From Lachnospira sp. (GTDB lineage: Bacteria; Bacillota; Clostridia; Lachnospirales; Lachnospiraceae): DNA of 17,352 bases. The position numbers were made by a program, and so were the translations under genes. Each line of letters opens with the position of its first letter. Positions within the stretch are counted from its first letter, which is position 1. The notes beneath the pieces are model-generated. The model was given only the letters and a program-made list of their open reading frames with translations, did no database searches and was not told the origin of the DNA. This document shows, in pieces, positions 1 through 7,139 of this stretch. The DNA lies in assembly GCA_017626275.1 (NCBI GenBank), contig JAGAJD010000087.1, positions 1-17,352 on the forward strand, in the 5' to 3' direction.

Positions 1-12
1 TCCCGCATATAA

Positions 13-1389
13 TCAAGATTGACATAAAAGCCTTATACGAAGAGTAATCATTCCTGACTGTGTATATTTAACCGCATTTGTCAGAAGATTGGTTATAATC
101 TGACGTATCCTCACGTCATCACCGAACATTTCAGCAGGAAGCTTCTCATCTATATCAAGCTTAAACTCCAGCCCTTTCTTTCTGGCAGGCTCTTCAACCA
201 TCTGCACAAGTCCATCAATTAACGCTGCCGTTTTATATTCAACAGGAATAATTTCCATCTTTCCGTCTTCGATTTTTGAGAAATCAAGAATATTATTGAT
301 AATCGACAAAAGCGTCTTTCCTGCCATTTTTATATTGTTCGCATAATCCAGGATTTCTTTTTCCTTACTCTCCCTCAAAATCATCTCGTCCATACCTATG
401 ATAGCATTGATAGGCGTTCTGATTTCATGCGACATACTGGCAAGAAACGTACTTTTTGCCCTGTTTGCCTGTTCAGCCGCTTTCTTTGCCTCACGCAGCT
501 CATCGCTTTCTTTTACTTTTTCCTCCTCAAAAAGCAGATAAGCCGTTCCCACAACAAACAGAAACGTGAGTAACCCAAACACCCAGAACACCATAGGAAC
601 AATATAATTGGCTCCCTCCGAGACAACCTCAGCCGGAATCATTCCCATAATACGAAAATTGCTCCAGCCTGTTTCCGCCTCAAAATAAAATGTCTTCTTT
701 GAACTGTTCTTTACATATGTAGCCGCCACAACATTTTTACCGAGTTTTTTATTTAAATCCTTAACTGCTTCCTGCGGAAATTGACCAAGCCATTCTCCTG
801 TCTCCTCTATGTTCGCATTTTTTGCCGGAATAACAGGATTATAATTGCTGTCAACAATACAGATTTTTCCATTGCCTCCGTAACATTCAAGCCCGAATTT
901 TTCAGTAAGCTTCTCCTCCGGATATAGTTTATAAAATACATACTTTATGTTATTCCCGTTGTAAATCGGAACAGAAAACAAAAGTCCTTTTCCCTCACAG
1001 AAACATACCGCTTCATTTCCACGAAATGAATCTGTAATTCCCGAAAAATCCTTTTTAGATAACGCCTCGCCAAATACTGTGTCTCCATTCAGCAGCATAC
1101 AGCCATACGATATTCCATCATTATCTTCTGCCTCTATTAATTTCCTAATCGTATCATCTTCATATGCAATCTCTGACAGTCTGCCAAGCTTCTCCAGCTC
1201 TTCCTTAAACATTCTCCCCGACTGTTCGGATAACATTTCCACCTGTGCTGCAACCTGTTTCTCCATATATGTGCGAAGCATTAAATTTAGCCTTACGCCC
1301 ATCATACTGCCTATAACAAACAGCATAAAAAGAAAAACAACAATGACCGCAACAATTTTTATATTAATACGTTCTAACTTATTCCTCAT
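13..1389 (-). CDS. Membrane sensor histidine kinase, 3' part out of frame or cut off
   Basis: This is a transmembrane sensor histidine kinase. Residues 11-33 form TM1. Residues 34-262 form an extracellular sensor region of Cache-like length and pattern. Residues 263-286 form TM2, followed by a short coiled linker. The HisKA H box is SHEIRTPINAIIG at 320-332, with phospho-acceptor His321. The N box of the ATPase domain is visible (IITNLLTNAVKYT, 431-443). The frame then stops at 458, before the D, F and G boxes that any active kinase needs. Removing one base of the 'ATAAGG' near 31-36 would continue the frame as LRIGFYVNLDYMR to the window edge, so a 1-bp frameshift is likely. The start codon lies inside the end of the upstream BMP-like gene (11-bp overlap), which suggests translational coupling. 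The kinase is therefore probably co-expressed with the two binding proteins. Whether a receiver domain follows cannot be seen. Confidence 0.85.
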   Translation of the reverse strand: MRNKLERINIKIVAVIVVFLFMLFVIGSMMGVRLNLMLRTYMEKQVAAQVEMLSEQSGRMFKEELEKLGRLSEIAYEDDTIRKLIEAEDNDGISYGCMLLNGDTVFGEALSKKDFSGITDSFRGNEAVCFCEGKGLLFSVPIYNGNNIKYVFYKLYPEEKLTEKFGLECYGGNGKICIVDSNYNPVIPAKNANIEETGEWLGQFPQEAVKDLNKKLGKNVVAATYVKNSSKKTFYFEAETGWSNFRIMGMIPAEVVSEGANYIVPMVFWVFGLLTFLFVVGTAYLLFEEEKVKESDELREAKKAAEQANRAKSTFLASMSHEIRTPINAIIGMDEMILRESKEKEILDYANNIKMAGKTLLSIINNILDFSKIEDGKMEIIPVEYKTAALIDGLVQMVEEPARKKGLEFKLDIDEKLPAEMFGDDVRIRQIITNLLTNAVKYTQSGMITLRIRLLCQS

Positions 1390-2485
1390 AAATGTATACG
1401 CCTTCCACCAGCCAGTCCATTTTGTTCAAAAGAATTTCATCTGATATTGCTTCACCTATACTGCTTCGCAGCGTTCCTTGATTGTCATAAATCTCTCCTG
1501 AAAATATCTCCATTCCCGAAATAATTTTATCCGCTGCCTGCTGTACATCGGCTTTGATTGATTCCGATAGCGCAGGTGAGTATTCTGACAATGATACTGC
1601 TTCTTTTTCCATTCCTACCCAATATACGGAATTTGTATTTGTCTTCACCTTCCCCTGTATACATTCTTTAATAACCTCTCTATATACCTTAGTCCAGTCA
1701 CAAATTACCGATGTCAGATATTTTTCCGAATATTGTTTTTGCACCTCATGATAGCCTATCGAATAAATCCCGAGTTTTTCAGCTTCGTCTATAACATTTG
1801 TCTGATTCTGATGATACGTTACTATATCTGTATTTTTTCCTTTAACAAGCTTATCTGTCGCGTCTTTTTCTTTTTCAGCATTGTCCCACGAATTAGTCCT
1901 GAACACAAACACGTTTGCCTCAGGATTTACACTATGCACTCCCAATGCAAATGCATTGATTCCACGATTGACTTCGCTCGTATCCATAGCTGCAATATAT
2001 CCTATATTATTCGTCTCTGTCTTAAGTCCGGCTATAATTCCCGCCAAATATCTCGTCTGGTATATTCTTGCAAAATAAGCACAATAATTGTCTGCATTGA
2101 ATGTCGGGTCACAACAGCAAAAAGTTATTTCCGGGTGCGATTTAATAACATCTCCTACCTCCTGCGGATAGTTATAACTTACAAGAATGATAATATTTGC
2201 TCCCTCTTTTGCCATTTTTTCAATAGCCGGAGCACATTCTTCATATGTCTCTGATACATTTTCTTCAAGCCGTATACTTACACCCAGCTCCTCACATGCC
2301 GCACTGATTCCCTCATAATGTACATTATTCCACCCATTTTCCCGAATACTTCCCGGCATTATAACGCCCACAATATTAGCATTTTCCTCTTGTCTTCCAA
2401 AATATTTTACAGAAAACAGAATTATCACAAACAAAACTACTGCCACTGCAAGGAGAATGCTGTTTCTCTTTTTATTCTTTATCAT
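1379..2485 (-). CDS. Membrane-anchored BMP/PnrA-family ligand-binding protein (copy 1)
   Basis: This is a periplasmic-binding-protein fold of the BMP (basic membrane protein/PnrA) family, whose known members bind nucleosides for ABC uptake. The body opens with NIVGVIMPGSIRENGWN, carries the internal motif SEVNRGINAFALGV, and ends with a DNQGTLR...DWLVEGV segment shared with its neighbour. I chose the start at 2485 because AAGGAG (2495-2500) sits 9 nt upstream; an in-frame ATG at 2521 has no such site and lies deep in the upstream gene. From this start the N-terminus is basic, followed by about 20 hydrophobic residues and no cysteine. It should be an uncleaved membrane anchor rather than a lipoprotein signal. 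The gene overlaps its upstream paralogue by 14 bp and the downstream kinase by 11 bp. No permease or ATPase gene is near. I infer that it presents a ligand to the kinase; the ligand cannot be named. Confidence 0.85.
   Translation of the reverse strand: MIKNKKRNSILLAVAVVLFVIILFSVKYFGRQEENANIVGVIMPGSIRENGWNNVHYEGISAACEELGVSIRLEENVSETYEECAPAIEKMAKEGANIIILVSYNYPQEVGDVIKSHPEITFCCCDPTFNADNYCAYFARIYQTRYLAGIIAGLKTETNNIGYIAAMDTSEVNRGINAFALGVHSVNPEANVFVFRTNSWDNAEKEKDATDKLVKGKNTDIVTYHQNQTNVIDEAEKLGIYSIGYHEVQKQYSEKYLTSVICDWTKVYREVIKECIQGKVKTNTNSVYWVGMEKEAVSLSEYSPALSESIKADVQQAADKIISGMEIFSGEIYDNQGTLRSSIGEAISDEILLNKMDWLVEGVYIYEE
1923..1954. repeat. Conserved duplicated segment in BMP copy 1
   Basis: This 32-bp stretch matches 3016-3047 in BMP copy 2 with only two adjacent mismatches. 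It encodes the FALGV-SVNP motif and marks the tandem duplication. Confidence 0.7.
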
Positions 2486-3563
2486 CGGCAACAACTCCTT
2501 CCACATACCAGTCAAATTCATTAAGCATCACATCATCAGACATACTTTCTCCCTCTGTAATACGAAGATTTCCCTGATTATCTTTTATCGGTCCCCAAAA
2601 CACATCAAATGTACCATTTTTCAAAGCTTCCATTCGTGCATGAACAAAATTACCAATCTCAGGCTTCACATTTGCTGTAAACGGTGCAAGCGATACCACA
2701 CCTGTCCGAATATCTTCCCAATAATGCATACTCTGAAATTTACCAAGCTGACATTCCTTTAGTCTCGGTTCGTAAAATTTATCCCAGTTCCATACCGCAG
2801 CAGTAAGAAATGTATCCGGATATTTCTCACTGTTGTCAATATTATATCCTATTATCCATATTCCGTTTTCATCAGCAACGTCGTAAACCGCCAAAGAATC
2901 GCTATGCACCGTCATTACATCTATATTGTGCTTACTGATTAGACTGTTTGCTGCTTCCCGTGATGAATCATCATCTATCCACGAATTGCTCCACTCTACA
3001 TAAACCTTAGCATCGGGATTTACACTGCGCACTCCCAATGCAAATGCGTTAATTCCTCTGTTTACCTCTGAAATCGGATATGCCGCCACATAGCCGATTT
3101 CATTAGTTTTAGTCTGCAAGCCCGCAACAATTCCGCACAGATAACGCATCTGATATATTCTTCCAAAGTATGTAGACATATTCTTAGCTTCTTCAACTCC
3201 GGTAGCATGATAAAAATAAATATAAGGATGCTCCTCTGCAACCTCAAGCTCATATTTTCCAAAACCATATGAATTGCAGATAATAACTTCACAGCCCTGC
3301 TCAATCAATTCCTCCATTACAGAAATACACGCTTCATCTTCCGTAACATTTTCCCTGTAAATAACATTGAGCTTTAAATTCTGTGCTGCCTTTTCCATTC
3401 CCTCGTAATGTGACTGTCCCCAACTGGCATCATCTTTGCTTCCGTTCATCACAAACCCAACCTTCATCTGTTTCTCCGGCTGCTTCGTGTTTTCCTGTAA
3501 TACAAAAATTCCCACTATTATAAGCAAAAGCACTCCGCCTGCAATAATTCCTATCTTTTTCAT
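2472..3563 (-). CDS. Membrane-anchored BMP/PnrA-family ligand-binding protein (copy 2)
   Basis: This is a paralogue of the next gene downstream and the first gene of the three-gene unit. Residues 4-22 are a hydrophobic anchor after MKK, with no lipobox cysteine. The BMP-type domain starts at MKVGFVMNGSKDDASWG and contains SEVNRGINAFALGVRSVNP and a C-terminal DNQGNLR...FDWYVEGV block. The two proteins share these blocks and overall layout, so they probably arose by tandem duplication. The start ATG at 3561-3563 follows a purine-rich GGGGATGG stretch and is preceded by a possible promoter -10 box. Canonical BMP proteins deliver substrate to an ABC transporter, but here the partner gene is a histidine kinase. 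A sensory role is therefore an inference from context. An alternative is that it feeds a transporter encoded elsewhere. Confidence 0.85.
   Translation of the reverse strand: MKKIGIIAGGVLLLIIVGIFVLQENTKQPEKQMKVGFVMNGSKDDASWGQSHYEGMEKAAQNLKLNVIYRENVTEDEACISVMEELIEQGCEVIICNSYGFGKYELEVAEEHPYIYFYHATGVEEAKNMSTYFGRIYQMRYLCGIVAGLQTKTNEIGYVAAYPISEVNRGINAFALGVRSVNPDAKVYVEWSNSWIDDDSSREAANSLISKHNIDVMTVHSDSLAVYDVADENGIWIIGYNIDNSEKYPDTFLTAAVWNWDKFYEPRLKECQLGKFQSMHYWEDIRTGVVSLAPFTANVKPEIGNFVHARMEALKNGTFDVFWGPIKDNQGNLRITEGESMSDDVMLNEFDWYVEGVVADDKE
3016..3047. repeat. Conserved duplicated segment in BMP copy 2
   Basis: This is the partner of the 32-bp segment at 1923-1954 (30 of 32 bases identical). The distance between the copies is about 1.1 kb, one gene length. 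Confidence 0.7.
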
Positions 3564-3610
3564 TCCACAACCATCCCCATTCTCTTATGCAGCATATCTC
3601 TAATTTAAAT

Positions 3611-3616
3611 ATTATA
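3611..3616 (-). promoter_or_regulatory. Possible -10 box for the BMP-BMP-kinase unit
   Basis: A perfect TATAAT occurs on the minus strand about 50 bp before the first BMP start, in the 108-bp gap after nspC. No good -35 hexamer is visible at 16-18 bp. It may be a weak or activator-dependent promoter, or a chance AT-rich match. Confidence 0.35.
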
Positions 3617-3671
3617 TCAAACAAATGTGAAAATGGGAACTAGCTAAATGGATAGTTTTATTTCTCCAATT

Positions 3672-4844
3672 CTAACTTAGCCTTGTCTTAAAGTTTTCAT
3701 ATCCAAACCGCTTTATCAGCCGTATCCCCCGTTCTTCATTATAAGAAAGAATGTCCGGCAGTGCAATTCCGTTAAAAGTATTATTCTTTACCATGCTGTA
3801 ATGCGCCATATCACAGAATACAAGCTTGTCTCCGGCTTTAAGCCGGTAGTCAAACGAATAATCACCGATAATATCTCCCGCAAGACAGGTATTTCCGCCA
3901 AAGCGGTAACAGTATTTTTTCTCTCCCGGCTTTCCCGCTCCGATAATCTCAGGGCGGTATGGCATTTCAAGCACATCGGGCATATGACACGCCGCTGAAG
4001 CGTCAAGAATTACAGGAACGGTCTCCACCTGATTTAATGAAAAGCTTTTATTCTGCACTTCCAAAACCTGTGCAACAAGATATCCCGTATTCAGTGCAAC
4101 GGCTTCTCCCGGTTCAAGATAAACCTGAACATCGTAAGTTGACTTTATGTGATTAATACATTTTACCAAAAGCTCCACATCATAATCGGAGCGTGTAATA
4201 TGATGTCCGCCACCGAAATTGACCCATTTAATCTGCTCCATCGCCATATATTTACCGAATTTTTCTTCAAGATGCGCAAGCACCCGCTCTAGCGTATCCG
4301 AATTTTGCTCACACATTACATGAAAATGAATACCTTCTATTCCGTCCAGAGCCTGAGGATTAACACTCAGCTCCTCTTCAAATTCTTTTAAAGTTGTTCC
4401 AAGTCTTGAGCCCGCACAGCATGGATTATAAATTTCATGTTCCACCTCGGCATACTCAGGATTTACACGGATTCCACAGCCACAGTTTGCTGTTTTGCCA
4501 CGAAATTTATCATACTGGTGAAGCGAATTAAATACAATATGGTCACACAGCGAAACAATCTCTGCAAACTCCTCCTCCTTGTAAGCCGGTGCAAAGATAT
4601 GCGTTTCCTTACCCATTTCCTCTTTTCCAAGCTTCGCCTCGTAAAGTGAGCTTGCCGTAGTTCCCGATAAATATTTTCCAATCAGAGGATAGAGAGAATA
4701 CATTGAAAAACCCTTCTGTGCCAAAAGAATTTTACAGCCTGTGCGCTCCATAACCTGTGCAAGCAGCTTTAAATTCTTCTCAAGCAGTCTCTCATCTACA
4801 ATATATGCCGGTGTACTAACCTCGTTAAAATTAATATTTTTCAT
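3672..4844 (-). CDS. nspC: Carboxynorspermidine/carboxyspermidine decarboxylase
   Basis: This PLP-dependent enzyme of the alanine-racemase-like fold decarboxylates carboxyspermidine (or carboxynorspermidine) to the free polyamine, the last step of the aspartate-semialdehyde route. Visible hallmarks are the PLP lysine at K44 (AQKGFS), HFHVMCEQ at 173-180, the phosphate-binding NFGGGHH at 209-215, EPGE at 244-247, and a C-terminal TCLAGD around Cys320, the expected catalytic cysteine. The length of 390 aa is normal for the family. It lies 84 bp after the carboxynorspermidine dehydrogenase gene on the same strand, and the intervening gap holds a hairpin resembling a terminator, so its expression may be lowered relative to the upstream genes. 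A GAAAGG site precedes the ATG. The gene pair strongly supports the assignment over diaminopimelate or ornithine decarboxylases of the same fold. Confidence 0.93.
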   Translation of the reverse strand: MKNINFNEVSTPAYIVDERLLEKNLKLLAQVMERTGCKILLAQKGFSMYSLYPLIGKYLSGTTASSLYEAKLGKEEMGKETHIFAPAYKEEEFAEIVSLCDHIVFNSLHQYDKFRGKTANCGCGIRVNPEYAEVEHEIYNPCCAGSRLGTTLKEFEEELSVNPQALDGIEGIHFHVMCEQNSDTLERVLAHLEEKFGKYMAMEQIKWVNFGGGHHITRSDYDVELLVKCINHIKSTYDVQVYLEPGEAVALNTGYLVAQVLEVQNKSFSLNQVETVPVILDASAACHMPDVLEMPYRPEIIGAGKPGEKKYCYRFGGNTCLAGDIIGDYSFDYRLKAGDKLVFCDMAHYSMVKNNTFNGIALPDILSYNEERGIRLIKRFGYENFKTRLS

Positions 4845-4873
4845 CTTAATTAACCTTTCGATTTTTTATAATG

Positions 4874-4904
4874 TAAAAACAGGGTGGAACGTACTGCCCA
4901 CCCC
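4874..4904 (-). terminator. GC-rich hairpin with U-tract between the dehydrogenase and nspC
   Basis: On the minus strand GGGTGG and CCACCC form a perfect 6-bp stem (4898-4903 with 4882-4887) around a 10-nt loop. It is followed by TGTTTTTA. This fits a short intrinsic terminator or attenuator placed inside the polyamine cluster rather than at its end. Some read-through, or a separate nspC promoter, must exist if nspC is expressed. Confidence 0.5.
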
Positions 4905-4928
4905 TTTGCAAATCTTTTATATTCTTTT

Positions 4929-6146
4929 TTAATCAACCAATGTCGGATTAAAATCTTCAACCCACGGAAGACCGAATTTGTTAAGCGCTTCCATAAACGT
5001 ATCCGGATCAAATTCCTCAATATTATGAACTCCCAGCTTATTCCATTTACCTGTCATCAGCATCATAGCACCAATCATTGCTGGCACGCCTGTTGTGTAA
5101 GAAACTGCCTGTGCTCCAACTTCCTTATAGCACTCCTGATGGTCGCACATGTTGTATACATAATATGTCTTATCCTGTCCGTCTTTCTTTCCTCTGAAAA
5201 TACAGCCTATGTTAGTCTTGCCTACCGTTCTCGGTCCCAAAGATGCCGGATCAGGAAGCACAGCCTTTAAAAACTGTAACGGAATAATCTGGTGTCCCTC
5301 AAATTCGATAGGCTCGATAGAAGTCATGCCAACATTTTCAAGACATTTTAAATGTGTCAGATAACTCTGGCCAAATGTCATAAAGAAACGGATTCTCTTA
5401 ATTCCCTTAATATTTAATGCAAGAGATTCAATTTCCTCATGATGAAGCAGGTACATATCTTTCATGCCCACTCCGTCAAAGTTGTATTCTCTCTTAATTT
5501 CCATCGGCTCTGTCTCAACCCAGTGACCGTCTTCCCAATAACTTCCCTTTGCTGAAACCTCACGGATATTAATCTCAGGATTAAAGTTTGTCGCAAACGG
5601 ATAACCGTGATCACCACCGTTGCAGTCTAAGATATCAATATATTCTATTTCATCAAAATAATGCTTCTGTGCATATGCAGAAAATACTCCTGTAACTCCC
5701 GGATCGAAGCCTGAGCCTAAGAGTGCAGTAATTCCTGCTTTTTCAAATTTTTCTCTGTATGCCCACTGCCATGAATACTCGAAATGTGCTGTTTCCGGCG
5801 GTTCATAATTAGCAGTGTCCATATAATTAGTCTTTGTCTCTAAGCAGGCGTCCATAATTGTAAGATCCTGATACGGAAGAGCAATATTCATGACAATATC
5901 AGGTTTTACCTTGTTAATCAAGGCAACAAGCTCATCAACGTGATCCGCATCTACCTGTTCTGTCGTAATCTTTGTCTTTCCTTCTCCAACACCATACTTT
6001 TCTTCGCATGCTTTCTTTAATGCGTCACATTTTGACTTTGTTCTGCTGGCAATGCAGATTTCCTCAAACACTTCAGGATTCTGACAGCACTTGTGTACTG
6101 CTACTCCCGCAACACCGCCTGCACCAATGATAAGAGCCTTGCCCAT
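4929..6146 (-). CDS. Carboxynorspermidine/carboxyspermidine dehydrogenase (saccharopine dehydrogenase family)
   Basis: This NAD(P)-dependent enzyme condenses aspartate semialdehyde with putrescine (or diaminopropane) and reduces the imine to carboxyspermidine (or carboxynorspermidine). The N-terminus MGKALIIGAGGVAGVAV is a Rossmann dinucleotide-binding motif (GAGGVAG at 8-14). The middle and C-terminal parts, with LLGSGFDPGVTGVF and CNGGDHGYPFATNFNP, are typical of this branch of the saccharopine dehydrogenase family. The start at 6146 is preferred over an in-frame ATG at 6170 because GGAGG (6152-6156) stands 5 nt before it and the Rossmann strand begins right there. The 115-bp gap from speE contains a weak TTGAAA-N17-TAAATA match (6219-6247), so an internal promoter is possible but unsupported. 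Its pairing with nspC fixes the pathway. Confidence 0.92.
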   Translation of the reverse strand: MGKALIIGAGGVAGVAVHKCCQNPEVFEEICIASRTKSKCDALKKACEEKYGVGEGKTKITTEQVDADHVDELVALINKVKPDIVMNIALPYQDLTIMDACLETKTNYMDTANYEPPETAHFEYSWQWAYREKFEKAGITALLGSGFDPGVTGVFSAYAQKHYFDEIEYIDILDCNGGDHGYPFATNFNPEINIREVSAKGSYWEDGHWVETEPMEIKREYNFDGVGMKDMYLLHHEEIESLALNIKGIKRIRFFMTFGQSYLTHLKCLENVGMTSIEPIEFEGHQIIPLQFLKAVLPDPASLGPRTVGKTNIGCIFRGKKDGQDKTYYVYNMCDHQECYKEVGAQAVSYTTGVPAMIGAMMLMTGKWNKLGVHNIEEFDPDTFMEALNKFGLPWVEDFNPTLVD

Positions 6147-6151
6147 TATTT

Positions 6152-6156
6152 CCTCC
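6152..6156 (-). promoter_or_regulatory. Ribosome binding site deciding the dehydrogenase start
   Basis: GGAGG lies 5 nt before the ATG at 6144-6146. It would fall inside the coding region if the longer frame from 6170 were used. Confidence 0.7.
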
Positions 6157-6261
6157 ATTCCGCCGCACATTGGATATTAACCAATCATATAGCAGCACTA
6201 TCTTTTTGTCTAATTAATTATTTACCAAATTTCATGCATATTTTCAACATAAAAATAATAA

Positions 6262-7122
6262 CTATTCATTATTTTTACCTATTTCCAACAATTCCTTTAC
6301 ATATGTAGGTAAATAAAAACTTCCCTTGTGAAGATCCGTATTATAATATCGCGTTTTCATATTAAGGCTGTTCCAATAATCCTCACGCAAATCCTTAATC
6401 GGGTCATATTTTTTGGAAGCAAATCCAAACAGCCAGTGTCCTGACGGATATGACGGTATATGACACTGATAAACAGTACTGTACGGAAATACAAGCTGAA
6501 TATGCTGATGCGCCTTCTGCACCGTCCTTGAATGTTCGCTGTAATAAGGACTTTCATGCTGATTAATCAATATTCCGTCATCATGCAGTGCCTTAAAACA
6601 GTTGCCATAAAATTCTCTTGTAAAAAATCCCTCTGCCGGACCGTATGGGTCTGCACAGTCCACAATTATTAAATCATACTCATCTTTTTTCATACGCACA
6701 AAGCGAAGTCCCTCTTCAAAATACATATTAACACGAGGGTCGTCCAGTTTGCAGGCAGTTTCCTGAAAATATTCCCTGCACATGCGCACAACCATTTTGT
6801 CAATTTCAACCATGTCAATATTTTCAATGGTATCGTACTTTGTAAGTTCCCTGATTGTACCGCCGTCTCCTGCTCCTATAACAAGAACATTTTTTACATT
6901 AGGGTGAACTGCCATAGGCACATGGGTAATCATTTCATGGTAGATAAATTCGTCCTTCTGTGAAATCATAAGTTCTCCGTCAAGCACTAAGACCTTTCCG
7001 AATTCCACCGTCTCCAGAATATCAATCCGCTGATACTCACTCTCTACGCTCGCAATCTGATTTTCCACTTTCATAGTAAAATGCACATCTTTAGTGTGCT
7101 TATCAGTATACCATAATTCCAT
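6262..7122 (-). CDS. speE: Spermidine synthase (polyamine aminopropyltransferase)
   Basis: This enzyme transfers an aminopropyl group from decarboxylated S-adenosylmethionine to putrescine. The 286-residue length is standard. The N-terminal beta domain (1-60) is followed by YHEM (61-64), the nucleotide-binding loop VIGAGDGG (81-88), the acidic VEID (105-108) that contacts the donor, and VDCADPYGPAEGFF (154-167) with the catalytic Asp155 and the diamine-binding loop. The usual DSTDP appears here as DCADP. The gene sits 17 bp after speA with a GAGG ribosome site in the gap, so the two are almost certainly co-transcribed. No S-adenosylmethionine decarboxylase gene is in the window, so the donor must come from a gene elsewhere, or the enzyme has another substrate. 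The cluster also encodes the alternative aspartate-semialdehyde route. Confidence 0.95.
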   Translation of the reverse strand: MELWYTDKHTKDVHFTMKVENQIASVESEYQRIDILETVEFGKVLVLDGELMISQKDEFIYHEMITHVPMAVHPNVKNVLVIGAGDGGTIRELTKYDTIENIDMVEIDKMVVRMCREYFQETACKLDDPRVNMYFEEGLRFVRMKKDEYDLIIVDCADPYGPAEGFFTREFYGNCFKALHDDGILINQHESPYYSEHSRTVQKAHQHIQLVFPYSTVYQCHIPSYPSGHWLFGFASKKYDPIKDLREDYWNSLNMKTRYYNTDLHKGSFYLPTYVKELLEIGKNNE

Positions 7123-7139
7123 TATTTTTCCTCACTTTT

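Noticed and set aside
2486..2521. Longer N-terminus for BMP copy 1
   Set aside because: The ATG at 2521 lacks a ribosome site and would put 12 extra residues before a normal membrane anchor; AAGGAG favours 2485.
2318..2762. Plus-strand open frames opposite the BMP genes
   Set aside because: They are antisense shadows of well-conserved genes, have no ribosome sites and no recognisable protein pattern.
3062..3304. Second minus-strand frame inside BMP copy 2
   Set aside because: It is a shifted-frame shadow of the BMP gene on the same strand.
3632..3651. AACTA/TAGTT hairpin after nspC as a terminator
   Set aside because: The stem is only 5 AT-rich base pairs with a 10-nt loop and no U-tract follows directly.
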